DNA of 6,698 nt from Planctomycetaceae bacterium. Lineage in GTDB: Bacteria; Planctomycetota; Planctomycetia; Isosphaerales; Isosphaeraceae. Positions 5,363 through 6,698 of the stretch are shown here, piece by piece. The position numbers and the translations under genes were made by a program. Under the pieces are notes generated by a model. It ran no database searches. It saw only the letters and a program-made list of their open reading frames with translations, and was not told the origin of the DNA. How positions within the stretch are numbered: position 1 is the first letter of the stretch; each line of letters begins with the position of its first letter. Location of the stretch: contig JAFANO010000002.1 of the NCBI GenBank assembly GCA_019232645.1, positions 1 through 6,698 on the forward strand. The letters run 5' to 3'.

Positions 5363-6010
5363 TCACGGCTGGGGCGCCTGTTCGGCCCAGAGGCGCACGG
5401 CCTCGGCCAGGGTGGCGACCTCGGCCATCGCGCCGACGCCGACGTCGCCGCAGGCCAGGCGCTTGGCCTGGGGGGGGATGAGGACGAGCCGGGGGGAGTG
5501 GCGGGCGAAGACGTCGGCCGCCTCGTCGAGCGTCCAGGAGTCCCCCGCGCGGCCGTCGCCACGGTCGTCGAGCAGTTGGCGGAGGTGCCTTCGCGTCGCG
5601 GGGCTCCGCCACATCAGCGTGTTCATGGCCGGGGCGAGGATGACCGGCCGGGCGAAGTCCCAGGCGCGGAACACGCAGGTCAGGAAGTTGTCCGCCAGCC
5701 CGAGCGCGAACTTCGCCAAGGTGTTGGCGTCGAGCGGGGCGACGATCAGCAGGTCGGCCCACTGGCGAAACACGATGTGCAAGACCAGGTCGTCGCGCCG
5801 GTAGCGCGGGCCGGGCCACTCATCGGCGTCGCAGTAGAGCGGGCCGCCGGAGGGGTCTCCGGGGCCGAGCTCGGCGGGGTCGAAGAAGTAGAGCGCCGGC
5901 TCGGTCGCGACCACGCGCACCGAGTGCCCCCCGGCGCGCAGGGCCGAGTACAGCGCGGGAGTCCGGATGGCCGCCACGGAGCCGGTCACGCCCAGGATGA
6001 TGCGCGCCAT
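5363..6010 (-). CDS. coaC: phosphopantothenoylcysteine decarboxylase (monofunctional, HAL3-like)
   Basis: The 215-aa product belongs to the HFCD flavoprotein family. It should decarboxylate 4'-phosphopantothenoylcysteine to 4'-phosphopantetheine with FMN, a cytoplasmic step of coenzyme A synthesis. The flavin-binding start is IILGVTGSVAA (4-14). The catalytic His is H78 (VLHIVFRQWADLLIVAP). PAMNTLMW (127-134) carries N130 and M133, and LACGDVGVGAMAE (185-197) carries the active-site Cys187. It lacks the C-terminal CoaB ligase half that most bacteria fuse to it as CoaBC/Dfp. The wording of its motifs (ANTLAK, DNFLTC, RAWDF, RLACGD, GAMAE) is close to plant and animal HAL3/PPCDC. A poorly conserved stretch at about 148-173 looks like an insertion. 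The start follows the family N-terminus, although no clear Shine-Dalgarno precedes it. It is 55 bases downstream of the small gene and probably cotranscribed with it. No coaB is in view. Identification is confident. Confidence 0.9.
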   Translation of the reverse strand: MARIILGVTGSVAAIRTPALYSALRAGGHSVRVVATEPALYFFDPAELGPGDPSGGPLYCDADEWPGPRYRRDDLVLHIVFRQWADLLIVAPLDANTLAKFALGLADNFLTCVFRAWDFARPVILAPAMNTLMWRSPATRRHLRQLLDDRGDGRAGDSWTLDEAADVFARHSPRLVLIPPQAKRLACGDVGVGAMAEVATLAEAVRLWAEQAPQP

Positions 6011-6065
6011 TGGAGGTTCGATCGAAGGAAGGGGGGAGAGGAGGCTCGCCCGGCCAGGAGGACGA

Positions 6066-6305
6066 TCAGCGGCGGTCGGCCGAGAGCGGCTCGACCACTT
6101 CGTTGATCGCCCGCGCCAGGTTGTTCCAGAGAGTGCGCCGCAGGTGCTGGCTCTCGCGGCGGGTCAGCAGCAGGCGTTCGCTCGCGCGCGACGCCAGCGT
6201 GGCGACGATCACCTTCAAGTCGGTCTGGAGGATGCCCGTCAAGTCCTCGAACTCGTTGGGCAGGTCCAGGCTGGTCAGGGGAGTCTTCTGCTCGCAGGTG
6301 GCCAT
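6066..6305 (-). CDS. small protein of unknown function upstream of coaC
   Basis: This encodes 79 aa, soluble and mixed-charge, with one Cys near the N-terminus and no signal peptide or membrane segment. Residues about 20-73 look helical, with spaced Arg/Leu (ASRASERLLLTRRESQ) and ending near INEVVEPL. I do not recognise the family. The start is well supported: AAGGAGGG lies about 6 bases before the ATG at 6305, and the GTG one codon upstream is too close to it. The gene is 55 bases ahead of coaC on the same strand. In many bacteria (for example Bacillus gmk-rpoZ-coaBC) the small RNA polymerase omega gene occupies just this place, and the size fits omega. The sequence, however, does not show a clear omega signature, so this is a positional suggestion only. 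Confidence 0.7.
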   Translation of the reverse strand: MATCEQKTPLTSLDLPNEFEDLTGILQTDLKVIVATLASRASERLLLTRRESQHLRRTLWNNLARAINEVVEPLSADRR

Positions 6306-6364
6306 CACAACCCTCCTTGGCTGAGGAAAATCACGACACTCGGTTTCCTCCCGAGCGAATCTGA

Positions 6365-6393
6365 AACGAAACCGTGATTCAACCCCCAGTCAA
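6365..6393 (-). promoter_or_regulatory. possible promoter of the small gene-coaC unit
   Basis: On the minus strand TTGACT (6393-6388) resembles a sigma-70 -35 box. It is preceded by an A-rich tract (AAAAAAAC) that could act as an UP-like element. At 17 bases spacing the -10 position reads TTCGTT, a poor match. The distance to the start at 6305 is reasonable. This is a weak call based on the -35 box only. Confidence 0.25.
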
Positions 6394-6548
6394 GTTTTTT
6401 TCCTCGTCAGACATCGGTATCGGATTTCGCCGGTCAAGGTCGCGGGGCTCGGGTCTCACTTATCGATCCCGAACCCATGCAATCGCCGCGCCACTGCCTT
6501 CATTCATTCGATGACCGATACAACATTGGTCCCGGGAGATACGGCGGG

Positions 6549-6575
6549 GGGCCGCGGCGAGGACCGTCGCGGCCC
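6549..6575 (-). terminator. hairpin just after the Mrr-like stop codon
   Basis: GGGCCGCG (6549-6556) and CGCGGCCC (6568-6575) form a perfect 8-bp stem around an 11-base loop. On the minus strand it begins only 3 bases after the stop codon of the truncated gene. The position suits a terminator, but no T-run follows, so its efficiency is uncertain. Confidence 0.45.
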
Positions 6576-6578
6576 GAT

Positions 6579-6698
6579 TCAGAACCAGGCGGGCTCGGGG
6601 TCGCGACGGGCGCCGGGGCCAATCGCCTCTTGGACGAGCTCGACGAGTCGGGGCCCGTCGATGAGCTCGATGGGGTGCTCGGCGACGAATTTCTCGGC
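6579..6698 (-). CDS. C-terminal end of a restriction endonuclease-like (Mrr-type) protein, partial
   Basis: The final 39 codons of a gene entering from the right edge are present, ending in TGA at 6581-6579. The peptide runs AEKFVAEHPIELIDG, then PRLVELVQEAI, then a short tail finishing PAWF. The pattern of a helix followed by I-E-L-I-D-G and L-V-E-L is typical of the end of Mrr-like nuclease domains (PD-(D/E)xK fold), where it follows the catalytic core. The catalytic residues would lie outside the window and cannot be checked. Mrr-like domains occur in modified-DNA restriction enzymes and also in proteins of unknown role, so the exact function is open. Codon use matches the neighbouring genes. 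Confidence 0.6.
   Translation of the reverse strand, partial: AEKFVAEHPIELIDGPRLVELVQEAIGPGARRDPEPAWF

Larger units (their letters stand above)
6309..6578. other. intergenic spacer upstream of the small gene
   Basis: This 270-base spacer shows no protein-like frame. It holds the terminator candidate at its right end, a promoter candidate near 6365-6393, and a small hairpin CTCGG/CCGAG near 6339-6357. The segment 6400-6540 shows nothing I can name. Confidence 0.5.

Noticed and set aside
5498..6377. Plus-strand open frames opposite coaC and the small gene
   Set aside because: They are antisense to coaC, whose catalytic motifs are intact on the minus strand, and no start signals or motifs were seen.

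Overview
The window is GC-rich bacterial chromosomal DNA. Every gene I can support lies on the minus strand, so the cluster reads from right to left. High GC, housekeeping genes scattered between long repeat-filled spacers, and the style of the proteins suggest a large-genome environmental bacterium. A planctomycete of the Isosphaeraceae type is my best guess, but nothing in the window proves it.

Right part (5363-6698): the last 39 codons of a protein ending like Mrr-type restriction endonucleases, then a 270-base spacer with a hairpin and a weak promoter candidate. Next come a small unidentified gene (79 aa) and a monofunctional phosphopantothenoylcysteine decarboxylase (CoaC) of coenzyme A synthesis. 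The last two are 55 bases apart and probably share a transcript.

Middle (4277-5362): about 1.1 kb with no credible gene. It holds a cluster of GC-rich hairpin repeats (5027-5301), several copies of an AT-rich GAGATTTC/CGAATTCGAGAT motif, and a 156-bp element with perfect 18-bp terminal inverted repeats starting and ending in TA. That element is a non-autonomous MITE-like insertion lying inside the AT-rich motif.

Left part (137-4276): a GDP-L-fucose synthase-like reductase/epimerase followed closely by a family 4 glycosyltransferase. This pair fits synthesis and transfer of a deoxysugar onto a surface polysaccharide. Next come an exported TlpA/ResA-like thioredoxin-fold protein and a short, divergent beta-carbonic anhydrase-like protein, both separated by spacers with hairpins and perhaps transcribed independently.

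I see no CRISPR array, tRNA, rRNA, prophage or obvious new multi-gene system. The most notable items are the MITE-like element with its nested target, the eukaryote-HAL3-like CoaC, and the unidentified small gene just upstream of coaC.
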